The notes under the pieces were generated by a model that searched no databases, was not told the origin of the DNA, and saw nothing but the letters and a program-made list of their open reading frames with translations. From NCBI GenBank assembly GCA_902492855.1, contig CABUMU010000044.1:1-15112 (forward strand): a DNA stretch of 15,112 nucleotides, written 5' to 3'. Positions 5,915 to 12,523 of this stretch are shown piece after piece (within the stretch, counting starts at the first letter, position 1; the number at the start of each line of letters is the position of its first letter). A program made the translations under genes and the position numbers. The stretch comes from an uncultured Collinsella sp. (GTDB taxonomy: Bacteria; Actinomycetota; Coriobacteriia; Coriobacteriales; Coriobacteriaceae).

Positions 5915-7294
5915 ATGGATACTCAGACCCCAACATATTCCGATGACGAGCTGACCGCAGCGCTTGCCGAGCACCTGGCGTCGCTCGATCGCGACGACAG
6001 CTATCGCGTGGAGCGTGTGCTTAAGCGCTCGTCCGTTGAAGCAACCGAGCTCGTGTACTTTGAAGGAACCGGCGGTGGTTCGCTCGGCCCCTTTGTCCGT
6101 AAACGCATCGAGGCTTCGGCTCAAATCGGCGGGGCATACGAGCGTCTGTTTGCCGCTCAGCGGGCAGGCAGGCGTTTTGAGCACCTGCCCAGAATCGTCG
6201 ATTGTCGTCGTGTGGGCGACGAGCTTAACGTGGTTATGGAATACATCGAAGGGGAGACGCTCGGGGTGCTGGTGGACCGTCTGGGAGCCACCACCGATTA
6301 TGCACGTGAATTGTATCCTGCCCTTTGCGACGCCGTGGACGAGCTCCACGCCGGTTTTGCAATGGTGGGGGAGACGTCGGCGCCGGTGATCCATCGCGAC
6401 CTCAAACCGTCGAATATCATCGTGACGGGTGCGAACCGAACGCTCGATGAGGGCCTGACGTTTTCATCGCTGGTGATTATCGACTTGGGGATCGCGCGCG
6501 TATGGCGCGATGGCGCCGATGCCGCCACCGTCAAGTTTGGCACGCGACCCTATGCGCCGTCCGAGCAGTATGGGTTTGGGCAGACGAGTGTACGTAGCGA
6601 CGTCTACGCGCTGGGCGCCCTGCTGTTCTTTTGCTTGACGGGGACCGATCCGAAATCGGGGCTCGACATGCGCGAGCAATGCGAGATGCGCGGCATTCCC
6701 GCCCCTCTGGCCGATGTCATCTGCATGTCGATGGCGCTCGACCCGGCCAAGCGTTTTGCGAGTGCGGAGGCATTGGGACGGGCGACGCGCGCGGCATACG
6801 ACCTGAGTCGCCCCGTGCGGCCTCTTGCGCCTGCGCCTGTCCGTACTCCGGCATCGGAGACGGTGTTGACGCCCCAAGGGCTCCAGAACTCCGCAGGGCT
6901 TCCTAGGCATGCCGCCTCCGCTGCATGCGGTCTGCTCTCCCGCGTTCCGGAGTCTCTGGGGCGCATTTGGAATACGCTCGTCTGCTTCTCGCTGCTTGTG
7001 TTCTTTGCCGGAAGTCACTTTGCCGTCTTTTACCCCACGGGAGCAAACCAAGGCTACCCGACGTGGCTTCTCATAATCGAGTATTATTTCTTTGTCGATG
7101 GCCTTATGGTGCTTATGCATTTTGCGCTGCTCGACAAGCGTCGTCTTCGTCGGCGATTCGCACTGCTCGACAGCTATCGCGGCAAGAAGCTCGCGAAACT
7201 CTGGCTCAAGGCATTGGGTGTGCTGCTCCTATGCATGATCGTTATAGTCGCGGTTGCCAATGCGACCGGCGTCGTCGATACCTCCGCTACCTAA
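5915..7294 (+). CDS. Ser/Thr protein kinase with C-terminal membrane anchor
   Basis: A 459-residue Hanks-type kinase. Lys63 in VRKRI is the ATP lysine, E76 a likely helix-C glutamate, EYIEG (109-113) the hinge, HRDLKPSN 160-167 the catalytic loop (D162, N167), and DLG 190-192 replaces DFG. GTRPYAPSEQY (209-219) is the P+1 loop, and SDVYALG (228-234) follows. A Pro-rich linker (300-320) leads to three hydrophobic segments at about 353-372, 383-404 and 431-450, so the kinase domain is cytosolic and tethered to the membrane. No PASTA or other sensor repeats follow, unlike PknB-type kinases. ATG 5915 begins the natural N-terminus; an in-frame GTG at 5885 and ATGs at 5903 and 5906 lack an SD. All catalytic residues are present, so it should be active. 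Substrates are unknown; the small HTH protein just upstream is the obvious candidate. Confidence 0.88.
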   Translation: MDTQTPTYSDDELTAALAEHLASLDRDDSYRVERVLKRSSVEATELVYFEGTGGGSLGPFVRKRIEASAQIGGAYERLFAAQRAGRRFEHLPRIVDCRRVGDELNVVMEYIEGETLGVLVDRLGATTDYARELYPALCDAVDELHAGFAMVGETSAPVIHRDLKPSNIIVTGANRTLDEGLTFSSLVIIDLGIARVWRDGADAATVKFGTRPYAPSEQYGFGQTSVRSDVYALGALLFFCLTGTDPKSGLDMREQCEMRGIPAPLADVICMSMALDPAKRFASAEALGRATRAAYDLSRPVRPLAPAPVRTPASETVLTPQGLQNSAGLPRHAASAACGLLSRVPESLGRIWNTLVCFSLLVFFAGSHFAVFYPTGANQGYPTWLLIIEYYFFVDGLMVLMHFALLDKRRLRRRFALLDSYRGKKLAKLWLKALGVLLLCMIVIVAVANATGVVDTSAT

Positions 7295-7299
7295 AAGAA

Positions 7300-7322
7300 A
7301 AAGGGCCCCATTGGGGCCCTTT
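7300..7322. terminator. Bidirectional intrinsic terminator
   Basis: AAAGGGCCCC-ATT-GGGGCCCTTT forms a 10-bp perfect stem. It has T residues on the plus side and an A-rich run (7293-7302) that gives a T-tract on the minus strand. It sits between the convergent kinase and hydrolase genes and can serve both. Confidence 0.85.
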
Positions 7323-7332
7323 GCAGTTGCAC

Positions 7333-8466
7333 TTAGATGCGGTTCATCTGAGCGGCGACTTTGTTGTACCAGTCCTGCCACGTGGGCGGGCAGTACTTTT
7401 TGGCCGCTGCCGGGGTAAGGGTGGAGCCGTAGTTGGCGCCCAGATAGGCAACGTGAGCGGAGATGCCCTCGCTCCAGCTGCCAAAGCTGCGCCAACCGCC
7501 GCCACGGGCACTCCAGCCCCAGGCGTTGTAAGAATTGGCGCAATAAGCACCCTTGGTGCTCTCGATGCAGGCGATGGCGGGGGACCAACGGGGGTCGACA
7601 CCGGTATTCCAAGCGGCGACGGCAAAGTTATAGCCCTGGCCTGCCATGGGGGAGCCGGCGAGATAATTGTCGATGCGGCCTGTCCACTCATTAATGAACG
7701 AATCGTAATCGGAGCTACCAGTATTGGAGCTGTTCACCGTGGTGTCGATGGTGGTGTTGGTGTTGGTGGCCTGGCTGCTGGAATTGCTGCCGCTTACGCC
7801 CTCGCCCGAGAGCTTCTCGGCGGCAGCGGCCTTATCGGCCTCAAGCTTGGCAAGCTCGGCGGCATTTTCCTGCTCGGCTTTTGCCTGTGCCTCGCTGCGG
7901 AGCTGCTGGGCCTGTGCCAGCGCATCCTCGGCGTTTTTCTGCTCTGCCTCAAGCTGAGACTTGGCCTGCTGGAGCTCAGCCTTGTTCTGCTCGAGTTCGG
8001 TTTGCATGTTATTGAGCTGTTCGATCTCGTCGACGCTCGAGCTCGTGATCTGGTTGGTGTATTTGCAGGTCGTGATGAACTCACCCAGGCTCTGTGCGTT
8101 GACCAGGAAGCTCACGATGGGATTGGTGCCCTTCTGATACTTGTACAGATCGCGCATGGCGGAGCTTGCCTTGGCCTGCTGCTCGGGAAGCTTGGCCTCG
8201 ATTTCCTCGATGCTTGCCTCATTGGAGTCAATCTGCTTTTGCAGGTCATCGAGTTTGGTGCGGGCGTCGTTGTAGGCGCTCGTGGCGGCTTCGATCTTCT
8301 GCTGGGCTGCGGAAAGCTGGTCCTGCGTTGCCTGCGAGGCGGCATACGCCGCAACGGGGGAGAGCATCGGCGTGGCCGTCAGCGCAACGGCGAGCACGGC
8401 GCTCGTGATGATACGAGCCGGCTTCGACGCAATGAACGCTGCGGTGCGATGATTCGAATGCTGCAT
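7333..8466 (-). CDS. Secreted coiled-coil cell-wall hydrolase (glucosaminidase/lysozyme-like C-terminal domain)
   Basis: A 377-residue exported protein. Residues 1-42 are a Sec signal peptide with cleavage likely at AYA-AS. Residues about 45-215 are a long Gln/Glu/Ala-rich coiled coil of the PcsB/CwlO N-terminal type, with YKYQKGTNPIVSFLVNAQSLGEF (108-130) as the turn region. Residues 216-255 are a Ser/Asn/Thr linker. Residues 256-377 form a compact domain with IACIESTKGAYCANSYNAWGWS (298-319), in which Glu302 is the probable catalytic acid, as in lysozyme-like and endo-beta-N-acetylglucosaminidase folds. Cys300, Cys309 and Cys359 could form a disulfide. The likely role is peptidoglycan cleavage in growth or division, with the coiled coil controlling activity. 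ATG 8466 has GAGGG 5 nt upstream and is preferred over the in-frame TTG at 8481. Confidence 0.8.
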   Translation of the reverse strand: MQHSNHRTAAFIASKPARIITSAVLAVALTATPMLSPVAAYAASQATQDQLSAAQQKIEAATSAYNDARTKLDDLQKQIDSNEASIEEIEAKLPEQQAKASSAMRDLYKYQKGTNPIVSFLVNAQSLGEFITTCKYTNQITSSSVDEIEQLNNMQTELEQNKAELQQAKSQLEAEQKNAEDALAQAQQLRSEAQAKAEQENAAELAKLEADKAAAAEKLSGEGVSGSNSSSQATNTNTTIDTTVNSSNTGSSDYDSFINEWTGRIDNYLAGSPMAGQGYNFAVAAWNTGVDPRWSPAIACIESTKGAYCANSYNAWGWSARGGGWRSFGSWSEGISAHVAYLGANYGSTLTPAAAKKYCPPTWQDWYNKVAAQMNRI

Positions 8467-8529
8467 CCAGTCCCTCTGCAATCAATCGTAGGTTATGGTT
8501 CGAACGGTATTCTACTACTGCTTTCGACC

Positions 8530-8573
8530 TCAACTTGAACCTTAAAGGTTCCAAAGGGTCAAGTTGAACTTGA
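8530..8573. promoter_or_regulatory. Nested palindromes upstream of the cell-wall hydrolase gene
   Basis: Three dyads overlap here. TCAACTTGA (8530-8538) is inverted as TCAAGTTGA (8559-8567). Between them lies AACCTT-A-AAGGTT (8538-8550). The right copy is itself half of TCAAGTT-G-AACTTGA (8559-8573), a perfect 15-bp palindrome. The last resembles SoxR/MerR-type boxes of the CTCAAGTTAACTTGAG form, but no MerR gene is in the window. A TAGAAT on the minus strand (near 8510) could be the hydrolase -10. Confidence 0.5.
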
Positions 8574-8638
8574 GGCTTTGGCTTTGACCTGCAGTTATGA
8601 TGAATTGTTGAGAAACCATAGAGTTCAACTTTAACGTT

Positions 8639-8650
8639 ACAGAGCTCTGT
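8639..8650. repeat. 12-bp palindrome in the hydrolase/MOSC intergenic region
   Basis: ACAGAGCTCTGT is a perfect palindrome; just before it lies TTCAACTTTAACGTTA (8624-8639), which resembles the half-sites near 8530-8573. The remaining part of 8467-8700 holds no gene that I can see, and no clear terminator for the MOSC gene. Confidence 0.3.
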
Positions 8651-8700
8651 TTGAGAGGAGTTTTGGGCTGTAAAAGCCATCTCAACGTGGGGTTTTATAA

Positions 8701-9333
8701 CTACAGCGTGCCCTTCTGGCGAGCCTGCTCAATCTCTTCGAGGGCCTCGGCGGGGGTGAACGAACAGGTGCCGTCGCCGAGCTTGACTACCTGGATTTCG
8801 TCACCGGCGTTGACCTCTCCGCCCTTTAGTACCACGCCGAAAACGCCCTCGTGGGGAAAGATGCAGTCGCCGGCGAGATAGTAGATGGCGCAACGGGTGT
8901 GGCAGACCTTGCCGATTTGGCTGATTTCGACGAGCACGTCGCTTCCAAGCTTGAGCTGTGTGCCCAAAGGGAGCGAGAGCAGGTTGATGCCCCGGGTTGT
9001 GAAGTTCTCCCCAAAGTCACCCTCGTGTACGTCGAGCCCGCGTGCCTGCGCCGTCTGGATGGACTCCGCGGCTAAAAAGGAAACCTGACGGTGCCAATGT
9101 CCGGCGTGCGCATCGGTGGCGAGGCCAAATTGCTCTATAACGGTGTCGCGTCCATCGGCGACGGGCGACTTGCGAGTGCCCTTGTGTACCGACGTGTTGA
9201 TCGAGACGATGTGGGCGGGTCCGTTGTAGGCGTCGTTTGCCGTGCACAGGGGAGCGGTCGCTTTCGCACGTTTCGCCAGCTCGCGCCTCGCGGCATTGAG
9301 GATGGGATTATCGGTCGGATGGTCTTGGGGCAC
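8701..9333 (-). CDS. MOSC-domain protein
   Basis: A 210-residue protein of the MOSC superfamily (C-terminal domain of molybdenum-cofactor sulfurase, YiiM-like), thought to bind or transfer sulfur or molybdopterin-linked groups. Motifs: HIVSINTSVHKGTRK (41-55), HAGHWHRQVSFLA (76-88), GDFGENFTTRGI (105-116), then GKVCHTRCAIYYLAGDC (141-157), in which Cys144 matches the conserved MOSC cysteine. HEGVFGVVLKGGEVNAGDEI (161-180) closes the barrel. Residues 1-38 form an Ala/Lys-rich extension before the domain. The start is GTG 9333 with AAAGG 7 nt upstream; no nearer ATG is seen. No molybdenum-cofactor genes are in view, so the partner is unknown. Confidence 0.85.
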   Translation of the reverse strand: MPQDHPTDNPILNAARRELAKRAKATAPLCTANDAYNGPAHIVSINTSVHKGTRKSPVADGRDTVIEQFGLATDAHAGHWHRQVSFLAAESIQTAQARGLDVHEGDFGENFTTRGINLLSLPLGTQLKLGSDVLVEISQIGKVCHTRCAIYYLAGDCIFPHEGVFGVVLKGGEVNAGDEIQVVKLGDGTCSFTPAEALEEIEQARQKGTL

Positions 9334-9371
9334 GTGCGCGCCTTTCGCTCGAGGATGTCAATACACTGAAT

Positions 9372-9413
9372 CCTACAACAATGGTAGGTTCATTGCCCGT
9401 TGTCATACAACGG
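9372..9413. promoter_or_regulatory. Two adjacent inverted repeats between divergent genes
   Basis: CCTAC/GTAGG (9372-9376, 9384-9388) is followed by the 17-bp palindrome CCGTTGT-CAT-ACAACGG (9397-9413). They lie upstream of the MOSC start and far upstream of the ligase gene, where a minus-strand promoter (TAGGAT near 9370) would be. They are plausible operators; no regulator is identified. The rest of 9414-9480 shows nothing I can assign. Confidence 0.4.
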
Positions 9414-9481
9414 TGAGCGCCGTCTTCGTGCTGGCCTTCGTGCTGGACGATTACGTCGATTGCCATAGATACGGTGGAGCT

Positions 9482-9511
9482 TTGGGCGCCGGCGGCTTGG
9501 CACGCTAGAAT
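9482..9511 (+). promoter_or_regulatory. Promoter candidate for the ATP-grasp ligase gene
   Basis: TTGGGC (9482-9487), 18 nt, TAGAAT (9506-9511). The palindrome TTGCGCAA (9519-9526) begins 8 nt after the -10, at the expected transcription start. Confidence 0.5.
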
Positions 9512-9567
9512 AAATCAGTTGCGCAAAGACCGCCCGTTGTGTGGGCAGTTCATGATAGGAAGTTTCC

Positions 9568-10819
9568 ATGGCATTGCAATTTACAGAGCGCGAGTTCATT
9601 CCCGTGCTGCTTGGTGGCGACATCAACGCCTATTCGGTGGCGCGCGCCTTCTACGAGGAGTACCAGGTCAAGAGTCTGGTCTTTGGCAAGTATCAGACGG
9701 GTCCCGCGTACCGCAGCCAGATTATCGACTACACGCCCAACGTGGATATCGATACCATGCCCGTGATGCTCAAAACCGTCAACGGCATTGCCCAAGCGCA
9801 TGCCGATAAGACGATTGTCCTTGTGGGCTGTGGCGATAACTATGTTGCCCTCGTGGCTCAGGCCAAGGATGCCCATGAGTTGGCGGATAACATCGTCGCG
9901 CCTTACGCTCCCTATAGCATGCTTGAGCAGTGTCAGAAGAAGGAGATCTTCTACGAGCTGTGCGAGAAGCATGGCGTGCCCTATCCACACACGTTTACCT
10001 TTACCAAGGCGATGCTCAATGCTCAGGGTGAGGCGCCTGCCGAAGTGCTCGACCAGATCGATTTTCCTTACCCGATGATTCTGAAGCCTTCTGACGGCAT
10101 CATGTGGTGGCAGCATGAGTTCGAGGGCCAGAAGAAGGCCTATGAGATTGCCGACCGCGCCGAGCTGGAACAGGTCATTCGCGATTCGTATGCCAGCGGC
10201 TACACCGACGATCTGACAGGATCGCGTGCCCGGCAACGACGAGTACATGCGCGTGCTCACCAGCTATTCCGACCGCAACGGTAAGGTCCGCATGATGTGC
10301 CTGGGCCATGTGCTGCTCGAGGAGCATCAGCCCCACGGTGTCGGCAACCATGCCTGTATCATTACCGAGCCCAACGACGAGCTCATGGGCGGCGTGCGCA
10401 AGTTGCTCGAGGACCTTCACTTTGTGGGCTATTCCAACTTTGACGTTAAGTACGACGAGCGCGATGGCTCGTTTAAGTTCTTCGATTTCAACACGCGCCA
10501 GGGTCGCAGCAACTACTACGTTACCAACAGCGGCTTTAACGTTGCCAAGTATGTGGTGGACGAGTATGTGCTCAACCGCCCGTTTGAGCCGGAGTTTGTG
10601 ACGGCGCAGGACGAGGCCCTGTGGATGGTCGTCCCCATGGGCGTCGTCGACAAGTACGTCAAGGATCCCGAGCTGCGCGCTAAGGTGCATCGCCTGGACA
10701 AGGAGGGCAAGGGCGCCGACCCTTCGTTTATGAAGGGCGACTTTGTCTTTAACCGCTGGCTGCGCATGTGGCACACCAAGCTGCGCCACTTTAAGCTGTT
10801 CAAGACGTATTACAAGTAG
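9568..10819 (+). pseudogene. ATP-grasp carboxylate-amine ligase (D-aspartate-ligase-like), broken by a frameshift near 10216
   Basis: The gene starts at ATG 9568 (AGGAAG upstream) and reads as a family protein through residue 216, SGYTDDL. That frame then turns to unrelated residues and stops at 10284. The correct continuation QDRVPGNDEYMRVLTSYSD begins one base later, at 10217, and runs 200 residues to 10819. The two parts join into a normal protein of about 417 residues. The first has a dinucleotide-like LLGGDINAYS (14-23) and the ATP lysine in ILKPSDGIMWWQ (171-182). The second has the metal-site block FFDFNTRQGRSNYY. The family usually reads LIVQDRVPG here, which would fit a 5-nt deletion between ctga and cag. 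Such enzymes attach D-aspartate or similar acids to peptidoglycan precursors. A racemase gene follows. It may be a true pseudogene, a strain-specific mutation or a sequencing error. Confidence 0.8.
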
Positions 10820-10861
10820 ATGAGCGCGGCGCCCGTCCGGTTTGCATCGGGCGGGCGCGGG

Positions 10862-10867
10862 TATGAT
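10862..10867 (+). promoter_or_regulatory. Possible -10 element of the racemase gene
   Basis: TATGAT lies 36 bp before the racemase ATG, with a poor TTTGCA (10841-10846) at 15-nt spacing. TTGCGCAA (10876-10883) begins 9 nt after it. A GC hairpin GCGCCCG/CGGGCGC (10829-10835, 10852-10858) precedes it but has no T-tract. Confidence 0.3.
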
Positions 10868-10903
10868 ACGCGCAATTGCGCAAGCGTCACCAAGGAGGCG
10901 GCG

Positions 10904-11650
10904 ATGGAAAAGCTGGGAGTTATCGGCGGCATGGGCGCCGAGGCCACGTCGTATTACTACGACCAGGTGGTGCGTCATACGGCTGCTGCCTGCGATCAGG
11001 AACATATCGACATGGTGGTACTCTCCAAGTCGACCATGCCCGACCGCACGCTGGCCATTAAGACCGGCGAGCATGCCAAACTGCTGGCGACCATGAAAGA
11101 GTGCGCCCAGGCACTCGAGTCGCTGGGCTGTGCACACATTGCCATTCCCTGCAACACGTCACACTACTTCTATGACCAGATCCAGTCGTTTACGAAGGTG
11201 CCGATTATCCACATGCCGCGTGAGTCGGTGCGCTATGCTCTGGCCGGTGCGGTGATGGGGGAGTGCGAGTTCGACCCCAACCTGAGTATGCCGGCCGAGC
11301 CGGTGCACAAGATTGGCATTATGGGAACCGATGGCACCGTGGGCGCGGGCGTCTACGGCCGCGAATGCGAGGCCGCGGGTGTCGAGGTTGTCTATCCCAG
11401 CGAGAAACGTCAGAACGATGTGATGTCGCTTATCTACGATGATGTGAAGGCCGGACGTGAGCCCGATATGGATAAGTTCGACCGCGTGATGTGGGAGTTC
11501 GCCCGTAGCGGCTGCGACCGCGTCATTCTGGCCTGCACCGAGCTCTCGGTGCTGCAGAAGTACCGAGAGATGCCCGAGATCACCCTCGACGCCATGGATG
11601 TCCTGGTGCGCGAATCCATCATCCGCAGCGGCGCCCCCTACCGCCTCTAG
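10904..11650 (+). CDS. Aspartate/glutamate racemase family protein
   Basis: A 248-residue PLP-independent, two-cysteine racemase. It opens with LGVIGGMGAEAT (4-15). The two catalytic cysteines are Cys83 in AIPCNTSHYFY (80-90) and Cys211 in LACTELSVL (209-217), the usual thiol pair that inverts the alpha carbon. GIMGTDGTVGAGVY (138-151) is the conserved second-lobe loop. The likely reaction is L- to D-aspartate, although glutamate and other substrates occur in the family. ATG 10904 is fixed by a strong AAGGAGG 5 nt upstream. It lies 84 bp after the ligase-like gene; racemase plus ligase is the pair that builds D-aspartate cross-bridges in some Gram-positive walls. Both genes having TTGCGCAA near their starts suggests joint control. 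Confidence 0.88.
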   Translation: MEKLGVIGGMGAEATSYYYDQVVRHTAAACDQEHIDMVVLSKSTMPDRTLAIKTGEHAKLLATMKECAQALESLGCAHIAIPCNTSHYFYDQIQSFTKVPIIHMPRESVRYALAGAVMGECEFDPNLSMPAEPVHKIGIMGTDGTVGAGVYGRECEAAGVEVVYPSEKRQNDVMSLIYDDVKAGREPDMDKFDRVMWEFARSGCDRVILACTELSVLQKYREMPEITLDAMDVLVRESIIRSGAPYRL

Positions 11651-11657
11651 CTTCCGA

Positions 11658-11698
11658 CCTGCCAAAAAGGGACAGGTTTATTTTGGTAGGTTTTATCT
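11658..11698 (+). terminator. Terminator-like hairpin after the racemase, carrying a GGGACAGGTTTATTTTGG motif
   Basis: CCTGCCAAAA (11658-11667) pairs with TTTTGGTAGG (11681-11690), 10 pairs with one G-U, followed by TTTTATCT. The GGGACAGGTTTA loop and arm resemble motifs found in REP/RAYT-associated repeats of many bacteria, so it may be a repeat element as well as a terminator. Confidence 0.6.
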
Positions 11699-11709
11699 GG
11701 TGAAACAGT

Positions 11710-11746
11710 AAAGGCCTCGGCTCGTTTGGTGCGAGCCGAAGCCTTT
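11710..11746. terminator. Bidirectional intrinsic terminator
   Basis: AAAGGC-C-TCGGCTCG (11710-11724) pairs with CGAGCCGA-A-GCCTTT (11732-11746), one mismatch, 7-nt loop, then T residues on the plus strand and an AAA run giving T on the minus strand. It separates the convergent racemase and ECF transporter genes. Confidence 0.8.
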
Positions 11747-11776
11747 TGCGTTGGGGCGGTTGCTGTCGGTGGTGAA

Positions 11777-12523
11777 CTAGAACAGGAAGCCGATGACGAT
11801 GAGGGCGATGCTGACGATGAGCACGGCGATGTCCAGGCCCTTGATGGGGTAGCGCTTGTACGAGCTGGCGCGCGTACGCAGGTAGAAGCCGCGCTGTTCT
11901 GCCGCCAAGGCTGTGGCATCGGTCTTGCCCACGCTCGAGATGAGCAGTGGCACGCACAGTGGCAGCATGAGCTTAAGCTTCTTGATGGGGTTCTTGGTGT
12001 CGTACTCGACGCCGCGTGCGGTCTGCGCCTCCATGATGGCGTTCATCTCCTGACCAAACACCGGCACAAAGCGCAGCGCCGTGGTAAAGGTGAAGGCATA
12101 GCGATACGGTACGTGCAGCACCTCGACGCAGGCGTTGGCAAGGTCGTTGAGTTTGGTCACCATGAGCATGAGGATGAGTGGTAACGCCACGCCCAGTAGG
12201 CGCAGACAGGCCTTCGATCCTGTGATGAGGCCCGTGTCGGTGATAAAGCCCCACACCACGTTGCCATCGCGCATAAAGGCCAGCTGGAGCACCAGCATGA
12301 TAAGCGCGAGCGGGATCAGCAACTTGAGCAGCGAGAACAGACGGTCGACGACGCCGGCATAGGCACCCAGCGCAAGGGTGAGTGCCAAAAAGCCCAGCAG
12401 CGCCACGTAGGTGTCGGACAAGAAGATGCCGACGATGATGGCGGCGGCGAGGCCCAGTTTGACGACGGGGTTCAGGCGATGCAGCAGCGTGTCACCCGGC
12501 ATGTAGTCGATGACGTTAACCAC
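11777..12523 (-). CDS. ECF transporter T component (EcfT)
   Basis: A 248-residue integral membrane protein, the scaffold linking ATPases to the substrate-binding S subunit. From the GTG at 12523 it reads MVNVIDYMPGDTLLHRLNPVVK, the usual EcfT opening (a PGDSxLHRLDPRxK pattern). Hydrophobic helices occupy about 19-60, 62-85, 101-124 and the C-terminal end. Two coupling-helix motifs are visible: AQTARGVE (167-174) and AAEQRGFY (207-214). The GTG has AAGGAG 10 nt upstream and overlaps the ATPase stop by 8 nt, typical coupling. An in-frame ATG at 12556 with GAGG 6 nt upstream is an alternative that adds 11 residues lying inside the ATPase gene. It is the last gene of the S-A-T operon. Confidence 0.88.
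   Translation of the reverse strand: MVNVIDYMPGDTLLHRLNPVVKLGLAAAIIVGIFLSDTYVALLGFLALTLALGAYAGVVDRLFSLLKLLIPLALIMLVLQLAFMRDGNVVWGFITDTGLITGSKACLRLLGVALPLILMLMVTKLNDLANACVEVLHVPYRYAFTFTTALRFVPVFGQEMNAIMEAQTARGVEYDTKNPIKKLKLMLPLCVPLLISSVGKTDATALAAEQRGFYLRTRASSYKRYPIKGLDIAVLIVSIALIVIGFLF

Noticed and set aside
6925..8538. Long plus-strand open frame of 537 codons
   Set aside because: It crosses the kinase 3' end, a strong bidirectional terminator and the antisense of the cell-wall hydrolase; its low-complexity Gly/Leu repeats mirror the coiled coil on the other strand.
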